Assembly (NCBI GenBank): GCA_025927955.1
Contig: JAICKK010000009.1
Span: 1 to 42,301, forward strand
Source: Nocardioidaceae bacterium
GTDB lineage: Bacteria; Actinomycetota; Actinomycetes; Propionibacteriales; Nocardioidaceae
Reading direction: 5' to 3'
Length of the DNA: 42,301 nt
Both the position numbers and the translations under genes were made by a program. Shown here in pieces: positions 31,558 to 39,667 of the stretch; position 1 is the first letter of the stretch; each line of letters begins with the position of its first letter. The notes beneath the pieces are model-generated. The model worked only from the letters and a program-made list of their open reading frames with translations, did not search any database and had not been told where the DNA came from.

Positions 31558-33255
31558 TCACGACAGCAGTCCGCGCCAGCTGCGCGCCGACCAGGACTCC
31601 TCGCGCCAGCTGCGCGCGCTCCATCCCTGGTCACGCCAGCTGCGAGCCTGCCACCGGGCGTCGGACCAGACGTGCTCGCTCCACGGCAGACCGCTCCACG
31701 ACGTCCCGGCCCAGGCGGTCGGCGCGACCTGGTTGCCGACCCAGGTCTCGCTGCTGAGCCGGTGACCGTTCCAGACGCCGTGGTCCCAGGCCTCGCCGGT
31801 CCGCGAGGCCGCGGCCCACACGGTGGCCGGCCACGGGTCGCCGTACGCGTCGGTCTCGCCGGTCAGGACGTCGCCGGTCGTCGGGTCGACGACGTGCTCG
31901 CCACCGCGGGACGCCTCCAGCGAGCCGGTGCCGGTCGAGTGGCGGAGGCCGGCGGCCGGGTCGGCGGCGAGGTGCCTGCCGGTGCGTACGGCGGTGATGG
32001 CCGCTGGCACGTCGACGAGGCCGGCGCCCATCGCGGGGTTGCGGTGGTGCAGCCGGCGCGCGGTCGAGGTCAGGGCGCTGCGGACCTGGTCGGGGGTCAG
32101 CGACGGCCGGGCGTCGAGCAGCAGCGCCGCCACACCGGACATCACGGCGGCGGCCTGCGAGGTCCCGCTGCCGCGGAAGAACCGGCCGGAGACGTTGCCG
32201 GTCACGAGCCCCTCGGGGTGCGTCCGGTCGACGTACGAGCCGCGGACCCGCAGGGAGACCACGGACTTGCCCGGGGCCAGGAGGTCGGGGCGCCGCTGGG
32301 CGTCGCCGCCGCTGGTGAAGTCCGCGACCGTGTCGTCGGCGATGGTCGTGGTGCCCTGATGGTCCTCGGCGCCGACGGCCAGCACGTGCGGGTCGACTGC
32401 CGGCATCAGCAGGTGGGGCGCGGCGAGCCCGTCGTTGCCGGCGGCGGTGACGACGACCAGGCCGTGGTCCCAGGCGTTCTCGACGGCGTGTGCGAGCGGG
32501 TCGACCTGCCACGGCTGCACCGACTCGGTGCCGTAGGCCAGGTTGACCACGCGCACGTTCATGCCGTGGTCGTGACGGTGCGCCACCACCCAGTCGAGGG
32601 CGGCGATGACCTGGGACACGTCCACGCCGCCGTCGGCGGTGCCGACCTTCATGTTGAGCAGCTGCGCCTCGGGGGCGACACCGGCGAACATCGACGGCGA
32701 CGGCTTGCGCGGGTCGAACCGGTCGTCCTCGCCCGCGATGATGCCGGCGAGGTGGGTGCCGTGGCCGAAGCCGTCGAGGTTCGCGGTCGCGGGCGACTGG
32801 CTCTCGAAGGACAGGTCCGGTCCGTTCATCACCTTGGTGGCGCTCCGGTCGAGACCGGCGACGGGAGCCACGCCGGTGTCGATCAGCGCGACGGTCACGC
32901 CTCGGCCGGTGTAGCCCCGGTGCCACGCGTCCTGGGCGCCGATCGTGCTCGTCAGCGAGTACAGCGACCCGTGGTCGGCCCGGGCGTCCCAGCGGCTGCC
33001 GTTGGCCGATGCCCTCCTCCCCTCGCGGGTGTCGTCGTCGCCCCAGCGCGTGCCCAGCGCCCTGGACGCGGACGTGCCGGAGGGCCCCCGGGTCGGCTGG
33101 GTGGTCGGCGCGTACGTGCCGGTGCCGGCGCCGGCGCCCGGCGTCGCGTGCACGGGCGCGGCGCCGACGAGCGCGAGCCCGAGGGCCGTCGCCAGCGACA
33201 GCGACGCCCGGACCAGCCGTGGCGACGTGGATGGGCTACGCCCCGCAGACGTCAT
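31558..33255 (-). CDS. Secreted S8 subtilisin-like protease with tryptophan pentad tail (565 aa)
   Basis: A Sec signal peptide (about 1-37, ending APVHA) precedes a low-complexity pro-region and a subtilase domain (about 105-425). The catalytic triad is Asp126 (VALIDTGVAP), His165 (GHGTHLAGI) and Ser366 (GSGTSQAAAVM), with the oxyanion Asn274 (AAGNDG). Residues 475-560 carry Trp at almost every fifth position, unbroken from 515 to 560, in units such as WSARS and WREES. This tail may fold as a repeat or attach the enzyme to the envelope; its role is unknown. The ATG lies 7 bases after a possible stress-type -10, suggesting a leaderless transcript. The frameshifted EAL gene follows 33 bases downstream. 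Substrate unknown. Confidence 0.9.
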   Translation of the reverse strand: MTSAGRSPSTSPRLVRASLSLATALGLALVGAAPVHATPGAGAGTGTYAPTTQPTRGPSGTSASRALGTRWGDDDTREGRRASANGSRWDARADHGSLYSLTSTIGAQDAWHRGYTGRGVTVALIDTGVAPVAGLDRSATKVMNGPDLSFESQSPATANLDGFGHGTHLAGIIAGEDDRFDPRKPSPSMFAGVAPEAQLLNMKVGTADGGVDVSQVIAALDWVVAHRHDHGMNVRVVNLAYGTESVQPWQVDPLAHAVENAWDHGLVVVTAAGNDGLAAPHLLMPAVDPHVLAVGAEDHQGTTTIADDTVADFTSGGDAQRRPDLLAPGKSVVSLRVRGSYVDRTHPEGLVTGNVSGRFFRGSGTSQAAAVMSGVAALLLDARPSLTPDQVRSALTSTARRLHHRNPAMGAGLVDVPAAITAVRTGRHLAADPAAGLRHSTGTGSLEASRGGEHVVDPTTGDVLTGETDAYGDPWPATVWAAASRTGEAWDHGVWNGHRLSSETWVGNQVAPTAWAGTSWSGLPWSEHVWSDARWQARSWRDQGWSARSWREESWSARSWRGLLS

Positions 33256-33262
33256 GACAGGA

Positions 33263-33287
33263 GTATCCCCGGCATAGCCGGCAAAAC
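33263..33287 (-). promoter_or_regulatory. Probable sigma-F/SigB-like promoter for the subtilase gene
   Basis: On the minus strand GTTT (33284-33287) is followed after 15 bases by GGATAC (33263-33268), one mismatch from GGGTAC. The -10 ends seven bases before the ATG at 33255, with no ribosome-binding site between, which fits a leaderless transcript. The 77-base gap to the next gene contains nothing else. Confidence 0.5.
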
Positions 33288-33332
33288 GGGCATCAGCACG
33301 ATTTCTTTACTCACCCGACGGGCGGCAGCCGC

Positions 33333-34889
33333 TCAGGCGGGCAGCACGTGCGCGACGATGCAGTACGGCTCGCCGTCGGCGGTCCGCACGCTGGCGGCGT
33401 GCACCTCGACCGGCACCACCTGGCCGTCCGGGCGCAGGTACCTCTTGCGGACCAGGTGCTGCTCCGCGGCGCCCTCGCGCACCTCGGTGAGGTTGACCTC
33501 GTCGCGGCGCACGTCGTCGGGATGCGTGATGTCCGCGACGCTCATCTCCAGCAGCTCCTCGACGCTGCGGCCGACCAGCTCGGCCATCGCGGGGTTCACG
33601 CGCAGCAGCCGGCCGCCGAAGTCGCTGAGCGCGATCCCGATGGGAGCGCCGTGGAAGGCGCTGCGGAAGAGCTCCTCGCTGTCGGCGAGCTCCTTCTCCC
33701 GGCGCAGGGCGCTGGTCACGTCGGTCAGCACGCAGAGCACCTCGCGCACCTGGCCCGCACCGTCGGTGAGCGACTGGACGATCCCGCGCACCCAGCGGAA
33801 GTCGTGCTCCTTGTGCTCGAGCCGGATCGTCACCGGCCCGTCCTCCGGATCGTCGCCGAGCACGTCCGCCAGCGGCCGGCCGACCAGCTCCGACGGCATC
33901 CGGCCGAGGATCCGCCGGCAGGACGCGGACACGTAGGTCACCCGCCGTCCCCGGTCGGCCACCAGCACCAGGTTCTCGCTGCCGCTGAGCGGGACCAGCT
34001 CGCTCTCGGTCGGCTGGAGCCAGCTGCCGGCCCCCGAGACCGGGCCCCAGCTGTGGTCGAGGTCCGGCATCGGCACCGGGCGGCCGAACAGCCAGCCCTG
34101 GCCGGTGTCGCAGCCCATGGCCACCAGCTGACGGGCCTGGACCTCCTCCTCGACCCCTTCCGCGCACACGCGCAGACCGAGCGTGTGCGCGGCGTCGATG
34201 ACGAGCTGGACGAGCACCGCGTCCTGGGCGTCGACGGCGACCCTCCGGATCAGGGAACGGTCGATCTTGACGATCTGGAGCGGCAGGTTGCGCAGCAGGG
34301 TGAGGGAGGAGTGACCGGTGCCGAAGTCGTCGAGGGCGAACTGGACGCCGAGGTCCCGCAGCCGCCACAAGGTCGCGGCGACCTCGGCCACGTCGCTGAC
34401 GATCGCGGTCTCGGTCACCTCCAGGCACAGGCGGTGGGCGGGCAGCCCGCTCTCCTCCAGCGCGGCGGTCACGTCGTCGGGGAACGACTCCTCGCGCAGC
34501 TGGACGGGGGACACGTTGACCGAGAGCAGCAGGTCCTCCCTGTCGGCCGTGGTCCAGTCCACGGCTCGTCGGCAGGCCTTGCGCAGCACCCAGCGCCCCA
34601 GGTCGACGACCATGCCGGTGGACTCGGCAAGGGCGATGAACCGGTCGGGCGGGACGTGGCCGAGCTCCTCGTCGTACCACCGGGCCAGGGTCTCGACGCC
34701 GACGGTCGCGCCGTCGGAGAGGTCGAGGACGGGCTGGAAGTGCACGTCGAGGCGCTGCCCGGCGATCGCGGCGCGCAGCCGCTCCGCCATCATGGGCGCC
34801 TCCGAGTCCGCCATGCCCGTCCGCCGTGTCGTCGCTGCCGGAGCGTGCGCCCGGACACGCACGGACACATCCCGAGCAGGTGCACGCAT
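33333..34889 (-). CDS. EAL-PAS-PAS c-di-GMP phosphodiesterase (518 aa)
   Basis: The EAL domain comes first (about 35-275), then two PAS domains (about 300-405 and 420-518), the reverse of the usual sensor-then-output order. The signature is ETLARW (Glu66) instead of EALLRW, but the other expected catalytic residues are present: Asn125 (VNVSPVQ), Glu157 (LEVTE), Asp187-188 (DDFGTGHSS), Lys208 (VKIDRS), Glu244 (AEGVEE) and Gln264 (GQGWLFGRP). Hydrolysis of c-di-GMP to pGpG is therefore likely. No GGDEF and no membrane helix are seen. ATG at 34889 lies just after a GATACT -10 and could be leaderless; ATG at 34814 is the alternative start. The PAS ligands are unknown. Confidence 0.88.
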   Translation of the reverse strand: MRAPARDVSVRVRAHAPAATTRRTGMADSEAPMMAERLRAAIAGQRLDVHFQPVLDLSDGATVGVETLARWYDEELGHVPPDRFIALAESTGMVVDLGRWVLRKACRRAVDWTTADREDLLLSVNVSPVQLREESFPDDVTAALEESGLPAHRLCLEVTETAIVSDVAEVAATLWRLRDLGVQFALDDFGTGHSSLTLLRNLPLQIVKIDRSLIRRVAVDAQDAVLVQLVIDAAHTLGLRVCAEGVEEEVQARQLVAMGCDTGQGWLFGRPVPMPDLDHSWGPVSGAGSWLQPTESELVPLSGSENLVLVADRGRRVTYVSASCRRILGRMPSELVGRPLADVLGDDPEDGPVTIRLEHKEHDFRWVRGIVQSLTDGAGQVREVLCVLTDVTSALRREKELADSEELFRSAFHGAPIGIALSDFGGRLLRVNPAMAELVGRSVEELLEMSVADITHPDDVRRDEVNLTEVREGAAEQHLVRKRYLRPDGQVVPVEVHAASVRTADGEPYCIVAHVLPA

Positions 34890-34895
34890 GGCAAC

Positions 34896-34901
34896 AGTAT
34901 C
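34896..34901 (-). promoter_or_regulatory. Candidate -10 for the EAL-PAS-PAS gene
   Basis: GATACT on the minus strand ends six bases before the ATG at 34889. No ribosome-binding site intervenes, suggesting a leaderless transcript. The -35 is not recognisable. Confidence 0.4.
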
Positions 34902-34980
34902 TGCAGAACCTTTACGAAGCCGCAGCGAAACCGGTGAAGCCGGTCCCGAGCGCGTGCGCGGCGGAGGCGGACACAGAAGA

Positions 34981-35012
34981 GCTCCGCGACAGTCTCGGGT
35001 CTGCCGCGGAGC
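34981..35012. promoter_or_regulatory. 8-bp inverted repeat in the divergent promoter region
   Basis: GCTCCGCG and CGCGGAGC, exact complements 16 bases apart, lie midway in the 256-base region between the divergent EAL-PAS-PAS and acyl-CoA synthetase genes. It could be a regulator site or a leader hairpin. A weak CACAAT -10 for the synthetase gene is at 35101-35106. Nothing else stands out in this gap. Confidence 0.4.
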
Positions 35013-35145
35013 AGGACCAGCATAGGGGACCGGCCACCAGCCGCCACATGGCCCGGACGGGGGGTTCCGGACCGCCCGCGTGGGGCACCCGTGCGCCGCG
35101 CACAATGGCTGCGTCCCGCACCGTGAACGCGTGAAGGAGCCCTGC

Positions 35146-36717
35146 GTGTACAACCTGGCTGCCCTGCTCGAGGAGAGCGCCCGCTCCTACCCGACCCGGG
35201 ACGCCGTCGTGCTGGGCACGGCACGGCTGACCTACGCGGAGGTCGACGCCGCGGCCAACCGGGTCGCGGGCCTGCTCGTCGAGCGTGGCGTGGTCCCCGG
35301 CGACAAGGTGGCGCTGAGCTGCCCGAACCTGCCGCACTTCACGGCCGCCTACTTCGGCATCCTCAAGGCCGGTGCCACCGTCGTGCCGCTCAACGTGCTG
35401 CTCAAGGCGCGTGAGGTCGCCTACCATCTGCGCGACGCGGACGCGAAGGCCTACCTCTGCTTCGAGGGCACCCCGGAGCTGCCCATCGGCCGGGAGGGGT
35501 ACGACGGGTTCCGGGACGCGCCGGGATGCGAGCACCTCTTCGTGGTCACCGCCGACCCCGCCGCCGGCTCGGCCCTGGAAGGGGTCGAGACGCTGGGCGC
35601 GGCGGTGGCGGGGCGGCCGGCCACGTTCGACACCGTGGAGACCGACGAGGACGACACCGCGGTCATCCTGTACACGTCGGGGACCACCGGGCAGCCCAAG
35701 GGCGCCGAGCTGCGGCACCGCAACATGCGCGACAACGCGCTCGCGGGCGCCGAGGTGTTCCGGGCGGACCCCGCCCGCCCCGACACCTACCTGTGCGTGC
35801 TGCCGCTGTTCCACTCCTTCGGCCAGAGCGTCGTCCAGAACGGCGCGTTCGCGTTCGGTGGGACGGTCGTGATGCTGCCGCGCTTCGAGGCGGGTGCCGC
35901 CCTCGCGCTCATGCAGCGAGAGCGGGTCACCTTCTTCGCCGGGGTGCCGACGATGTACTGGGCCCTGCTCGGTGCCCTCGACGCGGCCGGGGGCGAGTCG
36001 GCGGTCGACGTACGCCTGATCGCGGGGAGCCTCCGGATGGCCGCCGCCGGCGGCTCCGCCCTGCCGGTGGAGGTGCACAAGGAGTTCGAGCGGAGGTTCG
36101 GCGTGACGATCCTCGAGGGCTACGGGCTGTCGGAGACCTCTCCGGTGGCCAGCTTCTCGCACTACGGCGAGCCGGCGCGTCCCGGCTCGATCGGGACGCC
36201 GATCCCCGGGGTCGAGATGCGGCTGCTGCGTCCCGAGGGCTGGGACGACGTCGAGGACTCCCCGGACGCCGTCGGGGAGATCGCCATCAAGGGCCACAAC
36301 GTCATGAAGGGCTACTACCGCCGCCCCGACGCGACGGCCGAGGTCATCCGCGACGGCTGGTTCCGCTCCGGCGACCTGGCCCGCCGGGATCCGGACGGCT
36401 GGTACTACATCGTCGACCGCTCCAAGGACATGATCATCCGCGGCGGCTTCAACGTGTACCCGCGAGAGGTCGAGGAGGTCCTGATGACCCATCCGGACGT
36501 GTCCCTGGCCGCGGTGGTCGGCGTGCCGCACGAGAGCCACGGCGAGGAGGTCAAGGCGTTCGTCATCCTCCGAGACGGCTCGACGGCGACCGCCGAGGAC
36601 CTCCTGGCCTGGGGCAGGACGCAGATGGCCGGCTACAAGTACCCGCGTCTGGTCGAGGTGGTGGCGTCCCTCCCGATGACGGCGACCGGAAAGATCCTCA
36701 AGCGCGACCTCGGCTGA
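35146..36717 (+). CDS. Acyl-CoA synthetase (AMP-forming), long-chain fatty acid/aromatic type (523 aa)
   Basis: Activates a carboxylic acid with ATP to acyl-AMP and then acyl-CoA. The adenylate-forming motifs are complete: P-loop YTSGTTGQPKGAELRH (about 176-191), GYGLSETSP (about 326), RSGDLARRDPDGWYYIVDRSKDMIIRGGFNVYPREVEE (about 406-443) and the C-terminal catalytic lysine in TGKILKRDLG (514-523). GTG at 35146 has AAGGAG six bases upstream. No other fatty-acid or aromatic-acid gene adjoins, so the substrate cannot be chosen; FadD-like long-chain acids are the default guess. A possible terminator follows at 36742. Confidence 0.9.
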   Translation: MYNLAALLEESARSYPTRDAVVLGTARLTYAEVDAAANRVAGLLVERGVVPGDKVALSCPNLPHFTAAYFGILKAGATVVPLNVLLKAREVAYHLRDADAKAYLCFEGTPELPIGREGYDGFRDAPGCEHLFVVTADPAAGSALEGVETLGAAVAGRPATFDTVETDEDDTAVILYTSGTTGQPKGAELRHRNMRDNALAGAEVFRADPARPDTYLCVLPLFHSFGQSVVQNGAFAFGGTVVMLPRFEAGAALALMQRERVTFFAGVPTMYWALLGALDAAGGESAVDVRLIAGSLRMAAAGGSALPVEVHKEFERRFGVTILEGYGLSETSPVASFSHYGEPARPGSIGTPIPGVEMRLLRPEGWDDVEDSPDAVGEIAIKGHNVMKGYYRRPDATAEVIRDGWFRSGDLARRDPDGWYYIVDRSKDMIIRGGFNVYPREVEEVLMTHPDVSLAAVVGVPHESHGEEVKAFVILRDGSTATAEDLLAWGRTQMAGYKYPRLVEVVASLPMTATGKILKRDLG

Positions 36718-36741
36718 GCGGAGCGGTTCGGCTCAGGTCGT

Positions 36742-36766
36742 CCCGGACCCCGCCGATCGGACCGGG
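36742..36766 (+). terminator. Possible terminator after the acyl-CoA synthetase gene
   Basis: CCCGGACC and GGACCGGG pair at seven of eight positions around a 9-base loop, 25 bases after the stop. No U tract. Confidence 0.45.
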
Positions 36767-36816
36767 GAACCGGCTGGCGGACGGCGCCCCGGACAAACCG
36801 CTCGGACGGTGATCGC

Positions 36817-38772
36817 GTGGCAGGCAGGAGGCTCGTGCTCCCCGGGACCCCGGAGACCGCGCGCGTCGGTGCCGGGGTCATCGTCGTGGTCTACCTGCTC
36901 CTCGCGCCGGTCCACCTGCTGCTGATGCACGGCGCCGCCCGCGTCACGATGGTGGCCGCGGCCCTGGTCACGGCCGGCGTCGCGGCGCTCGCCCTGCGGC
37001 ACGACAGCCCGGTCGACGACCGGCGCTCCGCCGGGCTGGTGTGGCTGGTGTGCGGCGCTCCGCTCGTCAACAGCCTGCTCCAGCTCCTGGTCACCGGCCA
37101 GCTCGAGCAGACCACGCTCGTGATGCTCTCGGTGGTCGCCATCGGGGCGGTGATGACCCGCCCGCTGCACGCCGCCGGGCTCGTCGCCCTCGGATGTCTC
37201 AGCTGGGCGTTCGTGGTCGTGACCACCCACCCCGGACCCGGCGACGACACCGTGCACTACGTCATCCAGCTGCTGCTGTCGTGCACGCTCAGCGCGGCCG
37301 TGATGGGGATCCGGTCGCTGGTCGGACACCGGCTCGCCGCCAGCGAGACCATGCTCGTCGAGCAGCTGCTGAAGATGGAGGGCGTGCGCACCCGGCTGTC
37401 GGAGTCCCTCACCCGGTTCCGCGGCGTGTTCGACGACAGCCCCGTGGGGATCGCCCTCGCCGACGAGCACGGGCACTTCGCGCAGGTCAACGATGCCCTC
37501 TGCCGGCTGATGGGCCGCACGCCCGAGGAGCTCCTCGGCCGCAGCTCGCTGGAGTTCACCCACCCCGACGACCGCGAGATGCACGCGGACGCGACCAGGA
37601 TGATCGAGGAGGCCGAGGACGGGATCGGCCGGGTGGAGAAGCGGTACGTCAGGCCCGACGGCGAGGTGCGGTGGGCGTGGCTCACCTTCACCCACATCGA
37701 GGGCCCGCACGGCGCCAGCTGGACGCTCGCCCACGTGCAGGACGTCACCGTGCGCAAGCAGGCCGACGAGGCTCTGGCGCGGACCAGGGAGGCGCTGCGC
37801 GCCGCGGCCGAGATCGCCCGGGTGACCCAGCTCGGTGGCGACCCGCGCCCGGTGGTCCTCGACCGCCTCCAGGCGCTGGCCCGAGCCGCCTCCGTGATGC
37901 TCATCGAGCCGACGGTCCCCGGTCGGCTGGAGGTGACCGCGACCTGCGGCCTGCCCCAGCTGCGCGGCGTCGAGTTCGACCTGAGCGAGCCGACCGCCAC
38001 CGCCCACGTGTGGGAGACCGGTGAGCCGCTGTTCGTCTCCGACACGGCGGCGCATCCGCTCGTGAGCCGGCGGCTGACCGAGCTGTCGAACGCGCACAGC
38101 ATCCAGTGGCAGCCGGTCGGGCTCGACGGTGTGACGCACGCCGTACTCGCGATCGTGTGGGACCGCACCCTGCCCGAGGTCACGGAGGTGGACCGCTCGG
38201 TCATCGAGGTGCTCGCGACCGAGACCGGTGCCGCCCTGACCGGGGAGCGCCTGCGACGTGAGCTCGAGGACCTGAGCATCCGCGACCCGCTGACCGGGCT
38301 GCTCAACCGCCGTGGCTGGGACCGTGAGGTGGCGGCCATGCGCAGCCGCTGCGAGCGCGACGGTGCACCGCTGACCTTCGCGATCGCCGACCTCGACCAC
38401 TTCAAGGTCTACAACGACACCTATGGTCACCGGGCCGGCGACGACCTGCTCGCCGGCTTCGCGCAGGCCGCCTCCGCGGTGCTCCGGGAGACCGACGCGA
38501 TCGCCCGCTGGGGCGGGGAGGAGTTCGTGCTCGCGCTGCCCGGCTGCGACGAGACGCAGGCCGCGGACACCGTCGCCAGAGTGCGACACGCGGTGCCGGG
38601 TCCGTCGACCTGCTCGCTGGGGTTCGCCAGGCTGCTGCCGGGCGAGACCATCGGCGACTGCCTCGTGCGCGCCGACGGCGCGCTCTACCGGGCCAAGGGC
38701 CTCGGGCGCGACTGCGCGGTCGACGCGGGCATCCCCGTGGGCGAGGCCGGGCTGCTGAGGGTGCCGGCCTGA
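36817..38772 (+). CDS. Membrane PAS-GAF diguanylate cyclase (651 aa)
   Basis: About five to six N-terminal helices (about 15-165), a PAS domain (about 200-320: FRGVFDDSPVGIALADEHG, EFTHPDDREMHADA), a GAF domain (about 335-475) and a C-terminal GGDEF domain. The core DLDHFKVYNDTYGHRAGDD and RWGGEEFVLAL (GGEEF at 566-570) are intact, and an inhibitory RxxD motif (RETD, 557-560) lies five residues upstream, so an active, feedback-inhibited cyclase is expected. There is no EAL domain. GTG at 36817 is the chosen start with only a weak ribosome-binding site. It converges on the 2H phosphoesterase gene with a 4-base gap. Confidence 0.9.
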   Translation: MAGRRLVLPGTPETARVGAGVIVVVYLLLAPVHLLLMHGAARVTMVAAALVTAGVAALALRHDSPVDDRRSAGLVWLVCGAPLVNSLLQLLVTGQLEQTTLVMLSVVAIGAVMTRPLHAAGLVALGCLSWAFVVVTTHPGPGDDTVHYVIQLLLSCTLSAAVMGIRSLVGHRLAASETMLVEQLLKMEGVRTRLSESLTRFRGVFDDSPVGIALADEHGHFAQVNDALCRLMGRTPEELLGRSSLEFTHPDDREMHADATRMIEEAEDGIGRVEKRYVRPDGEVRWAWLTFTHIEGPHGASWTLAHVQDVTVRKQADEALARTREALRAAAEIARVTQLGGDPRPVVLDRLQALARAASVMLIEPTVPGRLEVTATCGLPQLRGVEFDLSEPTATAHVWETGEPLFVSDTAAHPLVSRRLTELSNAHSIQWQPVGLDGVTHAVLAIVWDRTLPEVTEVDRSVIEVLATETGAALTGERLRRELEDLSIRDPLTGLLNRRGWDREVAAMRSRCERDGAPLTFAIADLDHFKVYNDTYGHRAGDDLLAGFAQAASAVLRETDAIARWGGEEFVLALPGCDETQAADTVARVRHAVPGPSTCSLGFARLLPGETIGDCLVRADGALYRAKGLGRDCAVDAGIPVGEAGLLRVPA

Positions 38773-38776
38773 GGCG

Positions 38777-39427
38777 CTACGCGCGCGCAGCGGCCTGCGG
38801 GACCTGCACCTGGGACCGCACGGTCCACTGGTAGTGCCGGTCCAGCCTGGTCACCGACGCCAGGACGACGGCCGGTGGCGAGACCTGCACCTCGTCGTCC
38901 GAGACGGACCGGAGCAGGTCCATCAAGGGCGCCTCACGGCACGGTCGGTTGACGTACGCGAACGAGACGTGCGGCTCGAACCTCTCCAGCGCCGGCAGCG
39001 CCCGGGACCCGAGAACCGACACCGTGGCCTCGCGCAGGACCTCCCTCAGAGCGGTCAGCTCGGCGGTCGGTCGAGCCTGGAGGACGAGCGCGTCGTGCAT
39101 CGGGGCCGCCGGGCCGAGGGTGAGCGCCGGGACGGTCAGGCCCCGCAGGGCCTGCTCGCCGGCGAGCGCGACGCGCCCCACCTGCTCGGCCGTGAGCTCG
39201 TCCACGAACCCGACGTCGTCGACGGTGCAGTGCAGCCACGGCTGGGGTATGACGTCGAGCCGCTCCTCACCGGCGAGGCAGCCCCGCGCCGTACGCAGCC
39301 AGGCGTACAGCGCCGGCTCGTGGCCGAAGGTGAGGTACCACATGAGGTGAGGCCGGTCGGCACGCCAGTCCGGGCGCCACGTCCAGTGGTTGCCCAGGTG
39401 CCTCGACCCGATGTCCCCGGTCGACAC
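38777..39427 (-). CDS. 2'-5' RNA ligase/2H phosphoesterase family protein (216 aa)
   Basis: Two HxT/S motifs, LHCTVDD (His66-Cys-Thr68) and PHVSFAY (His153-Val-Ser155), are the catalytic signature of the LigT/2H phosphoesterase fold. Family members act on 2'-5' or cyclic phosphodiester bonds in RNA ends or nucleotides. The protein has an N-terminal extension with HWTWRPDWRADRPHLMWYLTF. GTG at 39425-39427 is the farthest supportable start. The 46-codon gene lies 90 bases upstream in the same direction but is separated by a hairpin. The natural substrate is unknown. Confidence 0.82.
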   Translation of the reverse strand: MSTGDIGSRHLGNHWTWRPDWRADRPHLMWYLTFGHEPALYAWLRTARGCLAGEERLDVIPQPWLHCTVDDVGFVDELTAEQVGRVALAGEQALRGLTVPALTLGPAAPMHDALVLQARPTAELTALREVLREATVSVLGSRALPALERFEPHVSFAYVNRPCREAPLMDLLRSVSDDEVQVSPPAVVLASVTRLDRHYQWTVRSQVQVPQAAARA

Positions 39428-39494
39428 GGATATCCCGTTGCCCTTCGTGCTGTGCTCCGTCGCGTTCCCCGCCAGTGTGGGGGTTCGACCCGCC

Positions 39495-39512
39495 GCGCGT
39501 CCCGCGACGCGC
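39495..39512 (-). terminator. Hairpin after the 46-codon gene
   Basis: GCGCGTC-CCGC-GACGCGC is a perfect 7-bp stem, five bases after the small gene's stop (39518-39520) in its own direction. It supports a short, separately ended transcript. Confidence 0.5.
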
Positions 39513-39517
39513 AGAAC

Positions 39518-39658
39518 TCACCGACGGACGGGCTCGCTGTTGATGTCCTGGCGAGGTTGCGCCTGCTCGATCGGGTGTCGCCAACAGTCCCAGGCCAGGG
39601 CCGCCGTCAGCCCGGCGCCGAGCAGGGAGCCGATCATCGTGGGGAGTGCGACATGCAT
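39518..39658 (-). CDS. 46-residue putative small membrane protein
   Basis: ATG at 39656-39658 opens a 46-codon frame that stops with TGA at 39518. The N-terminal half is hydrophobic (LPTMIGSLLGAGLTAALAW, about 5-23), the C-terminal half is polar (WRHPIEQAQPRQDINSEPVRR). This is a plausible one-pass membrane peptide or cleaved product. Support comes from context: a consensus sigma-F/SigB-type promoter whose -10 ends nine bases before the ATG, no competing gene in the interval, and a hairpin just after the stop. It lacks a clear ribosome-binding site, as expected for a near-leaderless message. No homologue is known to me. Confidence 0.6.
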   Translation of the reverse strand: MHVALPTMIGSLLGAGLTAALAWDCWRHPIEQAQPRQDINSEPVRR

Positions 39659-39667
39659 GGCGCCGTG

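Noticed and set aside
39470-39495. A gggggttcgaccc segment resembling a tRNA T-arm
   Set aside because: The flanking bases do not form a T-stem, and no acceptor, D or anticodon arm can be folded.
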